This document shows positions 1 to 7,796 of a stretch of 64,000 bases of DNA, piece after piece. The notes under the pieces are model-generated. The model searched no databases. It was not told the DNA's origin and saw only the letters and a list, made by a program, of their open reading frames with translations. The position numbers were made by a program, and so were the translations under genes. Each line of letters begins with the position of its first letter. Position 1 is the stretch's first letter. Source of the DNA: an uncultured Coriobacteriaceae bacterium (GTDB lineage Bacteria; Actinomycetota; Coriobacteriia; Coriobacteriales; Coriobacteriaceae); NCBI GenBank assembly GCA_949287085.1, contig CASEER010000006.1, forward strand, positions 62,001 through 126,000, in the 5' to 3' direction.

Positions 1-14
1 GTTCACCTGTAAAT

Positions 15-44
15 TGTATTTTGCAAAGTAGTTAACAGTAATAA
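15..44 (+). promoter_or_regulatory. Possible promoter of the mannose-family PTS operon
   Basis: TTGTAT (15-20) and TAATAA (39-44) are separated by 18 nt in an AT-rich stretch ahead of the first PTS gene. A short hairpin follows at 65-84 (GCCCGT pairing with ACGGGC across an 8-nt loop) just before the ribosome binding site. The boxes match the -35/-10 consensus only partly, and the window edge hides anything further upstream. Confidence 0.3.
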
Positions 45-104
45 TTATTTCGAAAACAAAAACTGCCCGTCATAAAGAACGGGCGCGAAGGGATGGAGGA
101 ACGG

Positions 105-536
105 ATGCGGTATTTGGTGCTGGTCAGCCACGGTACCTTGGCGCCTGGCATGCACAGCGTGCTGAGCATGCTCGGGGGTGCGCGCGAGGATGTGCTGAGT
201 GCGAGCCTCGAGGACGGCATGGGGGCCGACGAGTACGTTGCGCGTCTTAACGAGGTGCTCGCACCCGTGACCGCCGAGGATGAGGTCGTGCTGCTGGGCG
301 ACATCATCGGTGGCTCGCCGCTCACCAACGCGCTGAACACGTTGAGCGAAAAGGGCCTGCTTGGCCGCACCGTCGCTTTTGGTGGCATGAACCTGCCGAT
401 GGCCATGACGGCGCTCATGGGCCTGCAGACGTCGGAGCTTCCCGCGCTTGCCGAGAGCATGCTCCAGGAGGCACACGACGGCGCGCGCAAGATCGATATC
501 GCGCCTGATGCGGATGACGACGAGGACGACATCTAG
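105..536 (+). CDS. PTS mannose/fructose-family EIIA component
   Basis: Cytoplasmic phosphocarrier (143 aa) that accepts phosphate from HPr and passes it to EIIB of the same permease. The N-terminus LVLVSHGTLA carries the family's phospho-histidine at His9, and the GDIIGGSP loop near residue 67 is typical of EIIA-Man. An in-frame ATG at 93 exists, but GGAGGA at 95-100 places the start at 105. First gene of a IIA-IIB-IIC-IID set on the same strand. The C-terminus is very acidic (PDADDDEDDI), a tail echoed on the IIC subunit. The transported sugar cannot be read from sequence; mannose, fructose, glucosamine or N-acetylgalactosamine permeases all share this fold. Confidence 0.93.
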   Translation: MRYLVLVSHGTLAPGMHSVLSMLGGAREDVLSASLEDGMGADEYVARLNEVLAPVTAEDEVVLLGDIIGGSPLTNALNTLSEKGLLGRTVAFGGMNLPMAMTALMGLQTSELPALAESMLQEAHDGARKIDIAPDADDDEDDI

Positions 537-640
537 CAACTGCCAGGGCGTTGCGACGGCAACCTCGCCACCCGCGCCCGTAAGTAAGGAATGTGTGGGC
601 TGAACCAAAGAACGCGGCCCAAAGAACTAGGGGGGTACCC

Positions 641-1135
641 ATGATTACTTTCGTTCGTATTGACGACCGCATGATTCACGGTCAGACGGTCACTCGCTGG
701 GCTGTTGAGTATCCGTGCGACGGCATCATCGCCGTGAACGACGCCGCTGCGTCCAACCCGGTGCTCAAGAGCGCGTACAAGAGCGCCGCGCCCGACAAGA
801 AGACCTTCGTGTGGACCATGGACCACTTCAAGGAGAAGGCGCAGACCGTGCTCGACAGCAAGACGCGCTACTTCCTCATCACCAAGAACCCTGTCGATAT
901 GGCCGAGATTCTCGTGAACTTTGGCTTCGTGCCTGATGACGTGAAGACCGTTATCGTGGGCCCCTGCAATGACCGCCCCGGCACCACCAAGATCGGCAAC
1001 AACCAGTCCATCACCCAGGAGGAGGCGCAGGCGCTCGAGGATATCTCCAACAAGGGCTACAGCGTCGACTTCCGCCTTATCCCCGACAAGCCGGTTGGCA
1101 CCTGGGACAAGTTCCGCGGTATGTTTGGCTTCTAA
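641..1135 (+). CDS. PTS mannose/fructose/sorbose-family EIIB component
   Basis: Phosphotransfer subunit (164 aa) that takes phosphate from EIIA and hands it to the incoming sugar at the membrane. RIDDRMIHGQ near the N-terminus is the family signature, with His13 as the phosphorylated residue. The start at 641 follows a G-rich ribosome binding site (630-635); an upstream in-frame ATG at 593 would add 16 residues lacking similarity to EIIB. It sits 104 nt after the IIA gene and 111 nt before IIC, a looser spacing than between IIC and IID, but all four are collinear and probably co-transcribed. Confidence 0.93.
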   Translation: MITFVRIDDRMIHGQTVTRWAVEYPCDGIIAVNDAAASNPVLKSAYKSAAPDKKTFVWTMDHFKEKAQTVLDSKTRYFLITKNPVDMAEILVNFGFVPDDVKTVIVGPCNDRPGTTKIGNNQSITQEEAQALEDISNKGYSVDFRLIPDKPVGTWDKFRGMFGF

Positions 1136-1246
1136 GTTCCGTTGGGTTCCCACCGCTGGCTTACAAACATGCGTGGTGAGCCGGCGCGTTAGAACAGCAG
1201 TGTGCCCTTGGGGAGAGAAGGGCATGACTCAAGAAAGGTGGTACGC

Positions 1247-2116
1247 ATGACAGTCTCTATTTTTCAGGCGGCTTTGCTCGGCATATTTGCCTGCTTAGCG
1301 TCCATGCCGGGTATGGGCGGTACGTCCGTCGGCAACTACACGCTCGGTCGCCCGCTCGTCGCCGGCCTCGTGGTAGGCATCATCCTGGGCAACGTGCAGC
1401 TGGGCATCATCGTGGGCACGGCCATTCAGGTGGTCTACATCGCGCTCGTGACCCCCGGCGGAACCGTTTCTGCCGACGTGCGCGCTGCGTGCTACATCGG
1501 CATCCCGCTGGCCATGATCGCCATCATGAACAACCCGGCGCTCGCGGCCGATCCGTCCGGCGCTGAGGCCGCCGCGACCGCAACGGCTCTGGGCGCCACC
1601 TGCGGCACCCTGGGCGCCATCCTCTTCTATGGCACCGCTACCATCAACCTTGCCTGGCAGGCCATGGGCTGGAAGTGGCTCGAGAAGGGCGATACTCACA
1701 AGCTCTACCTCGTCGACATGGTTCTGCCCTGGATCTCGCACATCATCTGCTCGTTCATCCCGACCTTCCTGCTCGTCTATGTGGGCGGCGACGCGGTGAG
1801 CAACGTGCTCAACAGCCTGCCCATGGACAGCATTCCCATGAAGACCCTCTTCGCCGTTGGCTCGCTCCTTCCGTGCGTTGGTATTGCCATCCTGCTCAAG
1901 CAGGTCATCACCAAGCCGACCGACTGGCTGACGTTCTTCTTTGGCTTCACGCTCGCCGCGGTCATGGGCTGCAACCTCATTGCTTGCTCCGCCATCGCGT
2001 GCTTCTTCGCGCTCATCACGTACGAGCTGTCGACTATCAAGACCAAGCTCGATTCCGTCAAGACCTCGGGTGCAACCCTTACTGCTGACGACGATGAGGA
2101 AGAGGAGGACATCTAA
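1247..2116 (+). CDS. PTS mannose/fructose/sorbose-family EIIC component
   Basis: Integral membrane subunit (289 aa) that with EIID forms the sugar-translocating channel. The protein is strongly hydrophobic from residue 4, with family features such as the GNYTLGRPLVAG stretch near residue 27 and GTxxQxxYIALVTPGG in the first third. The start at 1247 is preceded by AGAAAGG; the longer frame from 1202 adds charged residues with no homology. It ends in an acidic tail (DDDEEEEDI) like that of the IIA protein encoded two genes earlier. Only 2 nt separate its stop from the EIID start, implying translational coupling. Confidence 0.93.
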   Translation: MTVSIFQAALLGIFACLASMPGMGGTSVGNYTLGRPLVAGLVVGIILGNVQLGIIVGTAIQVVYIALVTPGGTVSADVRAACYIGIPLAMIAIMNNPALAADPSGAEAAATATALGATCGTLGAILFYGTATINLAWQAMGWKWLEKGDTHKLYLVDMVLPWISHIICSFIPTFLLVYVGGDAVSNVLNSLPMDSIPMKTLFAVGSLLPCVGIAILLKQVITKPTDWLTFFFGFTLAAVMGCNLIACSAIACFFALITYELSTIKTKLDSVKTSGATLTADDDEEEEDI

Positions 2117-2118
2117 TC

Positions 2119-2955
2119 ATGGCTGAGTACAGCAAGAAAGTTTCCAAGAAGGCACTCGCCAAGTCCTTCCACAATTGGTACTACGGCAACCTGACCTGCT
2201 TCTCGCAGGAGCACATGCAGACCTTCGGCTACCTGACCTCCATGCTGCCGATCGTCGAGGACCTTTACGACAAAAAAGAGGACCAGGCCAAGGCCCTTTC
2301 GACCTATCAGGCGTTCTTTAACACCGAGCCGCAGATCGGCACCATGATCGTTGGCGTGACCGTCGGTCTTGAGGAGGCTCGTGCAAACGGCGAGCCCATC
2401 GACGACGACACCATCAACGGCATTCGCGCCGGCCTCATGGGCCCGCTTGCCGGCATTGGCGACTCGCTGATCGTGGGTACGCTCATCCCGATCCTGCTCG
2501 GTATTGCCATGGGCCTCGCTGAGGGCGGCTCCGTGGTTGGCCCGATCTTCTACATCGTGGTATGGAACCTGCTCGCCTACTTTGGCATGAAGTTCGCGTA
2601 CTATCGCGGCTATGACCTGGGCGGCGCGGCGGTTGAGGCGCTCGTTGGCCCCAACGCCACGGCCCTGCGCGAGGCCATCGTTCTCGTTGGCACCATGGTC
2701 ATTGGCGGCGTGGCCGCGACCTGGGTTTCCGTGTCCACCGCGCTCCAGCTGCCCGGCGGTGGCGCGCTGCAGGATACGCTGAACGGCATCTACCCGAACC
2801 TGCTCTCGCTCATTGTGACGGTGTTCTGCTGGTGGCTCATGGCCAAGAAGAAGGTCAGCCCCATCGTCACGATGCTCATCCTGCTCGTGATTGCATTCCT
2901 GGGTGCGTGCTGCGGCTTCTTTGGCGCTGCGACCATCGCTTCGGTGGAGGCGTAA
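2119..2955 (+). CDS. PTS mannose/fructose/sorbose-family EIID component
   Basis: Second membrane subunit (278 aa) of the permease. The N-terminal SFHNWYYGNLTCFSQEHMQTFGY segment corresponds to the family's conserved N/G-rich region, and GPLAGIGDS near residue 110 is the most diagnostic EIID motif. The C-terminal third is a run of hydrophobic segments. Last gene of the operon; followed by two hairpins, the second a clear terminator. Full length for the family. Confidence 0.94.
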   Translation: MAEYSKKVSKKALAKSFHNWYYGNLTCFSQEHMQTFGYLTSMLPIVEDLYDKKEDQAKALSTYQAFFNTEPQIGTMIVGVTVGLEEARANGEPIDDDTINGIRAGLMGPLAGIGDSLIVGTLIPILLGIAMGLAEGGSVVGPIFYIVVWNLLAYFGMKFAYYRGYDLGGAAVEALVGPNATALREAIVLVGTMVIGGVAATWVSVSTALQLPGGGALQDTLNGIYPNLLSLIVTVFCWWLMAKKKVSPIVTMLILLVIAFLGACCGFFGAATIASVEA

Positions 2956-2978
2956 TCGCACCAGTTTCTGGGGACCTC

Positions 2979-3059
2979 GTAGGCGCTTTGTTCGAGGCGC
3001 CTACGTCCCAACCTACGGGCGAGCCGCTTGTGTCGCTTTGCGGCCAAGCGGCTCGTTTT
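2979..3059 (+). terminator. Double hairpin and rho-independent terminator after the man-PTS operon
   Basis: A perfect 8-bp stem (2979-2986 with 2997-3004) is followed by a perfect 10-bp stem (3021-3030 GAGCCGCTTG pairing with 3045-3054) and then GTTTT. The second hairpin is the likely intrinsic terminator. Confidence 0.85.
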
Positions 3060-3176
3060 GTATCGCGCCGTTGCGAAACGGGTGCTGCGCGCTCGAGGGG
3101 TACAGCGTTGGCGTGTGCGGTATGGTAGTAAGCGAGCTGTGTTTGTTGTAATCAACTGGTTGGCAAGGAGTTCGAT

Positions 3177-3524
3177 ATGGCCAAGATGAAGCCGATTGAC
3201 ACCTCAAAATGGGGGCGTGACGATATCCTCAAGGAGGCGCGCATGCAGTCGGCGGCGCTCGCGCGGCTCGGTGTCTGGAAGCGTATCGCGTACTCCTTGG
3301 TGGCCATCGGCGTGATTGTGGGCCTATGGGGCAATAGCACGGGTACAACGCCGGCGTTTGTAGCGGCGGTTATCTGCGTGGTCATAGGGCTGCCGTGCTC
3401 AATCGTGCTTACCGTGGGCATTAAAAATGGCAAGGCCAACGTTAAGCGCATGCTCACCGCGGCGGGCGTCGACGTGGACGAGCTCCTCAAGCCGCGTGGC
3501 AAGCGCGACGTCCAGGAGAAGTAA
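3177..3524 (+). CDS. Small two-helix membrane protein of unknown function
   Basis: A 115-aa protein with a charged N-terminal segment (residues 1-33), two hydrophobic segments (about 35-52 and 58-75) and a basic, lysine/arginine-rich C-terminal tail. AAGGAG at 3165-3170 supports the start at 3177. It lies alone between the PTS terminator and the htpG leader, and I do not recognise a named family. The topology (two helices, both ends charged) would suit a small accessory or envelope protein, but no function is claimed. Codon use matches its neighbours, so it looks like a genuine gene. Confidence 0.7.
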   Translation: MAKMKPIDTSKWGRDDILKEARMQSAALARLGVWKRIAYSLVAIGVIVGLWGNSTGTTPAFVAAVICVVIGLPCSIVLTVGIKNGKANVKRMLTAAGVDVDELLKPRGKRDVQEK

Positions 3525-3695
3525 CGAGGCGCCTGGGCCTCATGCGGGAACGCGTCCAAATTGGATTACGTTCGCCTAGCTGACAAGTCTGATTTCAAGC
3601 GCGTCCCCACATAGGTGCCATTACGAACAGCTTCTCAAATCGGTAGCGCGCCCCCATATGGGGAGGGGTGTGCTCCTGTGAAAAATGCTCATGTG
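3525..3695. other. Intergenic region before htpG
   Basis: No gene is seen. It holds a perfect 12-bp palindrome CCCCATATGGGG at 3652-3663. No CIRCE (TTAGCACTC-N9-GAGTGCTAA) or HAIR operator was found, so the usual heat-shock repressor sites are absent here. Confidence 0.5.
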
Positions 3696-3725
3696 TTGCA
3701 TATCTGTGTGCGGATGGGATATAAA
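3696..3725 (+). promoter_or_regulatory. Candidate htpG promoter
   Basis: TTGCAT (3696-3701) and TATAAA (3720-3725) are separated by 18 nt, giving a leader of roughly 160 nt before the htpG start codon. Confidence 0.55.
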
Positions 3726-3759
3726 ATCTAAGTCTCAACATGTTAGGTCTTGCTGAGAG

Positions 3760-3791
3760 CCGCCTGCCTTGGGGAAACCGAAGGCAGGCGG
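3760..3791 (+). promoter_or_regulatory. Strong hairpin in the htpG 5' leader
   Basis: CCGCCTGCCTT (3760-3770) pairs perfectly with AAGGCAGGCGG (3781-3791) around a 10-nt loop. No T-run follows, so it is not a simple terminator. It sits about 100 nt before the start codon and could stabilise the mRNA or act in temperature control; both are inference. Confidence 0.55.
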
Positions 3792-3892
3792 TGTTGCGCG
3801 TCGGGATACTCCGGCGAGCGGCACCGCGCCGGGACGTTCCCGCGGGCGGCATACCTTGGCAGACGCACGCAAAGAGGAAAGGAACGCTGCAC

Positions 3893-5926
3893 ATGCGCAA
3901 GTTCAAAACAGAGAGCAAAAAACTCCTCGACCTCATGATTAACTCGATTTACACCAATAAAGAGATTTTTTTGCGCGAGCTTATCTCCAACGCCTCGGAC
4001 GCGGTGGACAAGCTCAACTTCAAGAGCCTCACGGACGATTCGCTGCAGATAAACCCCGATGACCTGGCCATTCGCGTAGCGTTTGACCGCGATGCGCGCA
4101 CCATTACCGTTTCTGATAACGGTATTGGCATGACCGCCGAGGAGCTCGAAAAGAACCTCGGCACCATTGCGCATTCTGGCAGCCAGGAGTTTAAGGCTGA
4201 GAACGCCGACAGCCAGGGCGACGCGGTGGACATCATCGGCCAGTTTGGCGTGGGCTTTTACTCCGCGTTCATGGTGGCCAAGAAGGTGCAGGTTGTGAGC
4301 CGTGCGTACGGTGAGGACGAGGCGCACGTGTGGGAGTCCGACGGCCTTGAGGGCTACACCATCGAGCCGGGCGAGCGCGCGGATCACGGCACCGATGTCA
4401 TCCTGACGCTCCGCGACAACGAGCCGGGCAAGGACGGCGAGTCGGGGGAGGATTACGACCGCTACCTCAGCGAATGGACGCTTAAGGACCTCATCAAGCG
4501 CTACAGCAACTACGTGCGCTACCCGATCAAGATGATGGTCACCAAGAGTCGCCAGAAGCCCAAGCCCGAGGATGCCGGCGACGACTACAAGCCGGAGTAC
4601 GAGGACTATCAGGAGCTCGAGACCATCAACTCCATGACGCCGATTTGGAAGAAGCGCGCTTCAGAGGTTGAGCAGAGCGATTACAACGAGTTCTACAAGA
4701 GCACGTTCCACGACTATGAGGACCCGGCGCGCACGATTTCCTTCCATGCCGAGGGCACGCTTGAGTACGATGCCCTGCTGTTTGTGCCCGGCCGCGCACC
4801 GTTTGACCTCTACAGCAAGGACTACGAGAAGGGTCTTGCGCTCTACAGCTCCAACGTCATGATCATGGAGAAGTGCGCCGATCTGCTGCCGGATTACTAC
4901 AACTTTGTGCGCGGCGTGGTTGATTCTGAGGATATCTCGCTCAACATCAGCCGCGAGACGCTGCAGCACGACCGTCAGCTGCACGCCATTGCGCGCCGCA
5001 TTGAGAAGAAGATTACCGACGACCTCTGCGATATGCGCGATAACGACCGCGAGGCGTACGAGAAGTTCTTTGAGAACTTTGGCCGTGGCCTTAAGTTTGG
5101 CATCTACAACACCTATGGCGCCAAGGCGGACGAGCTTGCCGACCTGCTGCTGTTCTGGAGCGCCAAGAACCAGAAGATGATCACGCTGCGCGAGTACGCC
5201 GAGGCCATGCCCGCGGGGCAGAAGGCCATCTACTACGCGGCGGGCGACGACCGCGACCGCCTGTCCAAGATGCCCGTGGTGACGGGCGTGCTGACACGCG
5301 GCTACGACGTGCTGCTGTGCACGCAGGACGTGGACGAGTTCACTTTCCAGGCCATGCGTGAGTACGTGGCCAAGAACATGCCCAAGGTCTACGAGGACGA
5401 CGCAGCGCGCGAGGCAGCCGAGAAGGCGCAGGCCGACGGTGCCGAGCCTGAGACCGAGGACCGTCACCTGGAGCTCAAGAACGTGGCGACGGGCGACCTT
5501 GACCTGGCGAGCGAGGACGAGAAGAAGGAGGCCGAGGAGGCCACCAAGGAGCACAGCGGCCTCTTTGATGCCATGAAGGAGGCGCTCGGCGACAAGGTCG
5601 AGAAGGTTGCCGTGTCTTCGCGTTTGGTAGGCGAGGGCGAGGCTCCCGCATGCATTTCTACCGAGGGCCCGCTGTCGCTCGAGATGGAGAAGGTGCTCAA
5701 GCGCGGTCCCGAAGGCGAGGCCGAGGGTCTGCCCAAGACGCAGCGCGTGCTGGAGCTCAACGCCAAGCACCCCGTGTTTGCCAAGCTCACGGCGGCACAG
5801 GACGCAGGCGATACCGAGAAGATCAAGCTGTATGCAGGCCTGCTCTACGACCAGGCGCTGCTCGTTGAGGGCATCTTGCCGGAGGACCCGGTGGCGTTCT
5901 CCCAGAGCGTCTGCGAGCTTATGTAA
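3893..5926 (+). CDS. htpG: Molecular chaperone HtpG (Hsp90)
   Basis: ATP-driven cytosolic Hsp90 chaperone, 677 aa. The N-terminal GHKL ATPase shows ELISNASDA (Glu29, Asn33), DNGIGMT and GQFGVGFYSAF; the middle domain carries SRETLQHDRQL near residue 350. The length exceeds the usual 610-640 aa because of an acidic, lysine-rich insert around residues 500-560. The start at 3893 is chosen because MRKFKTESKKLLDLMINS matches the family N-terminus and AGAGGAAAGGAA lies just upstream; the longer frame from 3740 runs through the leader hairpin. It stands alone with its own probable promoter and long structured leader. Confidence 0.97.
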   Translation: MRKFKTESKKLLDLMINSIYTNKEIFLRELISNASDAVDKLNFKSLTDDSLQINPDDLAIRVAFDRDARTITVSDNGIGMTAEELEKNLGTIAHSGSQEFKAENADSQGDAVDIIGQFGVGFYSAFMVAKKVQVVSRAYGEDEAHVWESDGLEGYTIEPGERADHGTDVILTLRDNEPGKDGESGEDYDRYLSEWTLKDLIKRYSNYVRYPIKMMVTKSRQKPKPEDAGDDYKPEYEDYQELETINSMTPIWKKRASEVEQSDYNEFYKSTFHDYEDPARTISFHAEGTLEYDALLFVPGRAPFDLYSKDYEKGLALYSSNVMIMEKCADLLPDYYNFVRGVVDSEDISLNISRETLQHDRQLHAIARRIEKKITDDLCDMRDNDREAYEKFFENFGRGLKFGIYNTYGAKADELADLLLFWSAKNQKMITLREYAEAMPAGQKAIYYAAGDDRDRLSKMPVVTGVLTRGYDVLLCTQDVDEFTFQAMREYVAKNMPKVYEDDAAREAAEKAQADGAEPETEDRHLELKNVATGDLDLASEDEKKEAEEATKEHSGLFDAMKEALGDKVEKVAVSSRLVGEGEAPACISTEGPLSLEMEKVLKRGPEGEAEGLPKTQRVLELNAKHPVFAKLTAAQDAGDTEKIKLYAGLLYDQALLVEGILPEDPVAFSQSVCELM

Positions 5927-6324
5927 TGTTGCAAGCGTTAGAGGGAGGCGGCGTGCTCGAGCGGGTGGGCGCTCAGGTTTTCTAGCGCCGTCTGCCAGCT
6001 GCGTTTAAGGTTCTCAGTTTGACTGGCGGAGCGCCGGTACGTGGTGGAGCCAAGGAGGCCTGATCCTGGTGTCGGGGGGAAGGAATGGGGGTCCGCAAAA
6101 CAGGTCTGTGCCTGCTGCTGCATGCAGGGTATGTCTCTGGAAGAATGCATGCACGGCCTCCTTGCTCATCCACCGGTCTGCGTGCATCGCATGTTGCTTG
6201 CGATGCACAGCCTCATTATGTCCGTCCGGTGCGGTTGAGTTACTTATGACGAGCTAAAGATTGTCTTACGACTCCGTGTAGGGTCGGTGCAGTGCATAAA
6301 ACAGGCTCTATACCAGCGTTTTTG
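5927..6324. other. Intergenic region with hairpins, no convincing gene
   Basis: Short open frames on both strands here have no recognisable similarity and no good ribosome binding site. The region contains a perfect 10-bp stem (6182-6191 with 6199-6208, loop TGTTGCT) and a repeated GCATGCA motif. No T-run follows the hairpin. It could be the 3' end of the htpG mRNA or a small RNA; neither is shown. Confidence 0.4.
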
Positions 6325-7170
6325 CTATCGCTTGGGGAGGGGATGCTCGCGCACGACCTTAATGACGCGGTCCATGGTTTCGTCGATTTTGTTGCGCTTG
6401 AGCTCGCATTCCCAGATCGTGATCGGCGTCCAGCCGAGCTCTTTAAGGTCGGCAATCGCCCGGGCGTCGCGGTCCACATTACGGCGGAATTTGGCCTCCC
6501 AAAACTCGGTGTTGCGCTTGGGCGTGGATGGGTTGCAGTGCGGGCAGCGGTGCCAAAAGCATCCGTTTACAAAGATGGCAACCTTGCGGCCGGGGAACGC
6601 GATGTCGGGCCGGCCTGGCGCCTTTTTCCATTGTAGCCGGTAGCCAGTGAGCCCTGCCGCGCGCAGGCGCTGGCGTACCAGCAGCTCGGGCTTGGTGTCC
6701 TGGCGCTTGTTGCCTTGCATGGAGTGGCGGCTGTCGTGGCGCCGCTTGGCAAGTGCATGCAGCTCCTCGTGGCTCTTGGTGCTGGCGAGCGTGTTGACGA
6801 GCTCTACATCTGCGGGCATCCAGGTAAGATTGGCGAGCGAGCGGCGCTCGACCCAACGGATTTGGAGCTGGCGGTCGCTCTGTTGGGGCTCGCCCTTCTC
6901 GATGCGGCAGAGGAAGCACTCCATGGAGAGGTGGAAGTCGGGGTAATCGTATTCAACGGTATAGATGTCGCACAGATCGATGACGGTTACCTGGAGCTCC
7001 TCGGCCAGTTCGCGCCGGCAGGCGTCCTCGGCGGATTCGCCGCGCTCAACCTTGCCGCCGGGAAACTCCCATAGGCCCTTCATATTGCCGTAGCCGCGCT
7101 GCACGGCGAGCACGCGGTTGCTCTCCTCGCCATCGTGGATAATTCCCGCTGCTACACGTACTGTTTTCAT
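6325..7170 (-). CDS. Nudix hydrolase fused to a Vsr-type DNA mismatch endonuclease
   Basis: A two-domain DNA-repair-like protein (281 aa). Residues 1-130 are a MutT-type Nudix hydrolase with a near-complete Nudix box: Gly39, Glu45, Arg53-Glu54, Glu57-Glu58, with Gln in place of the final Gly. Residues 148-265 match very-short-patch repair endonuclease Vsr: QDTKPE, PGRPDIAF with the catalytic Asp, FVNGCFWHRC, FWEAKFRRNVDRD and GWTPITIWECEL. Vsr nicks 5' of T in T:G mismatches created by deamination of 5-methylcytosine; MutT-like enzymes clean damaged nucleotides, though this domain's substrate is unknown. The start at 7170 fits the Nudix N-terminus. No cytosine methyltransferase is seen in the window, which is unusual for Vsr. 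Confidence 0.9.
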   Translation of the reverse strand: MKTVRVAAGIIHDGEESNRVLAVQRGYGNMKGLWEFPGGKVERGESAEDACRRELAEELQVTVIDLCDIYTVEYDYPDFHLSMECFLCRIEKGEPQQSDRQLQIRWVERRSLANLTWMPADVELVNTLASTKSHEELHALAKRRHDSRHSMQGNKRQDTKPELLVRQRLRAAGLTGYRLQWKKAPGRPDIAFPGRKVAIFVNGCFWHRCPHCNPSTPKRNTEFWEAKFRRNVDRDARAIADLKELGWTPITIWECELKRNKIDETMDRVIKVVREHPLPKR

Positions 7171-7500
7171 ACCTTGCGTTCTCCCAGCTTTGCCGCGCTT
7201 TCCACCGTATTGTAGATGATGGGGGCGGCTTCGTAGGGCGTTGCGTTTTTGGTGTGCCAGCGGCTTCGCAGAACGCTGCGCTTTGGCGTGCCGGCGGTTT
7301 GATAGGGCACTACTCCAGGCGACGCAGCGCTTTTGGGATGTTCCCCATGCACAATTGTGCACGAGCGGCCTCCCCGCGGCGTGCTCATGGGCCCTTAAGC
7401 ATTCCTTCAGCCTACCTTACAAAACCGAAAGCCCGGCGTAAGACAAATCGATGGCATCCCAGGAGCCGTCCTGCGAGGATAAGGTCAGGAGGTGGTCGTG
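7171..7500. other. Intergenic region with degenerate repeats and a 14-bp palindrome
   Basis: No gene is seen. Imperfect repeats of about 34 bp (around 7220-7320, built on GTGTGCCAGCGG / GCGTGCCGGCGG) precede a perfect palindrome TGCACAATTGTGCA at 7348-7361. The palindrome could be an operator for either flanking gene. Confidence 0.5.
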
Positions 7501-7695
7501 ATGAAAACCACGAACGCAAACATATCTGACCGCAAGCTTGCCTACGCAAGTCCCTATGACGCAGAGCCTGTGCCCGAGGCGCACAACCCGGTGGTCAAGG
7601 CGGGCATGTCGGTGGTTGAGCTTATTGCCTGGCTTGCCGTCATGGCGGTGCTTTCCATTGGCATGTTTTTGCTGCTCTGGAACGTTTCGCGCTAG
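7501..7695 (+). CDS. Small single-pass membrane protein
   Basis: A 64-aa protein with a hydrophilic N-terminus and one clear membrane helix (about residues 38-60, VVELIAWLAVMAVLSIGMFLLLW). AGGAGGT at 7487-7493 sits 7 nt before the ATG, an excellent ribosome binding site, which argues for real translation despite the short length. It lies about 100 nt upstream of the Bce-type transporter on the same strand and could be a small accessory subunit; that is inferred only from position. Confidence 0.65.
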   Translation: MKTTNANISDRKLAYASPYDAEPVPEAHNPVVKAGMSVVELIAWLAVMAVLSIGMFLLLWNVSR

Positions 7696-7796
7696 CAGCC
7701 TGGTGAAGCAAGGTTTCCAACACGGCGGGGCGCCGGTGCTGGGCATTGTTGCTCCGCTCTTGCCCCATACTAAGAGCCAAAACGAAAGGAATTGCT

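Noticed and set aside
3525-3892. CIRCE or HAIR heat-shock operator upstream of htpG
   Set aside because: Looked for TTAGCACTC/GAGTGCTAA and CTTGAGT/ACTCAAG dyads; neither is present.
6041-6257. Short open frames between htpG and the Nudix-Vsr gene
   Set aside because: No ribosome binding site or similarity; overlapping frames on both strands are equally open.
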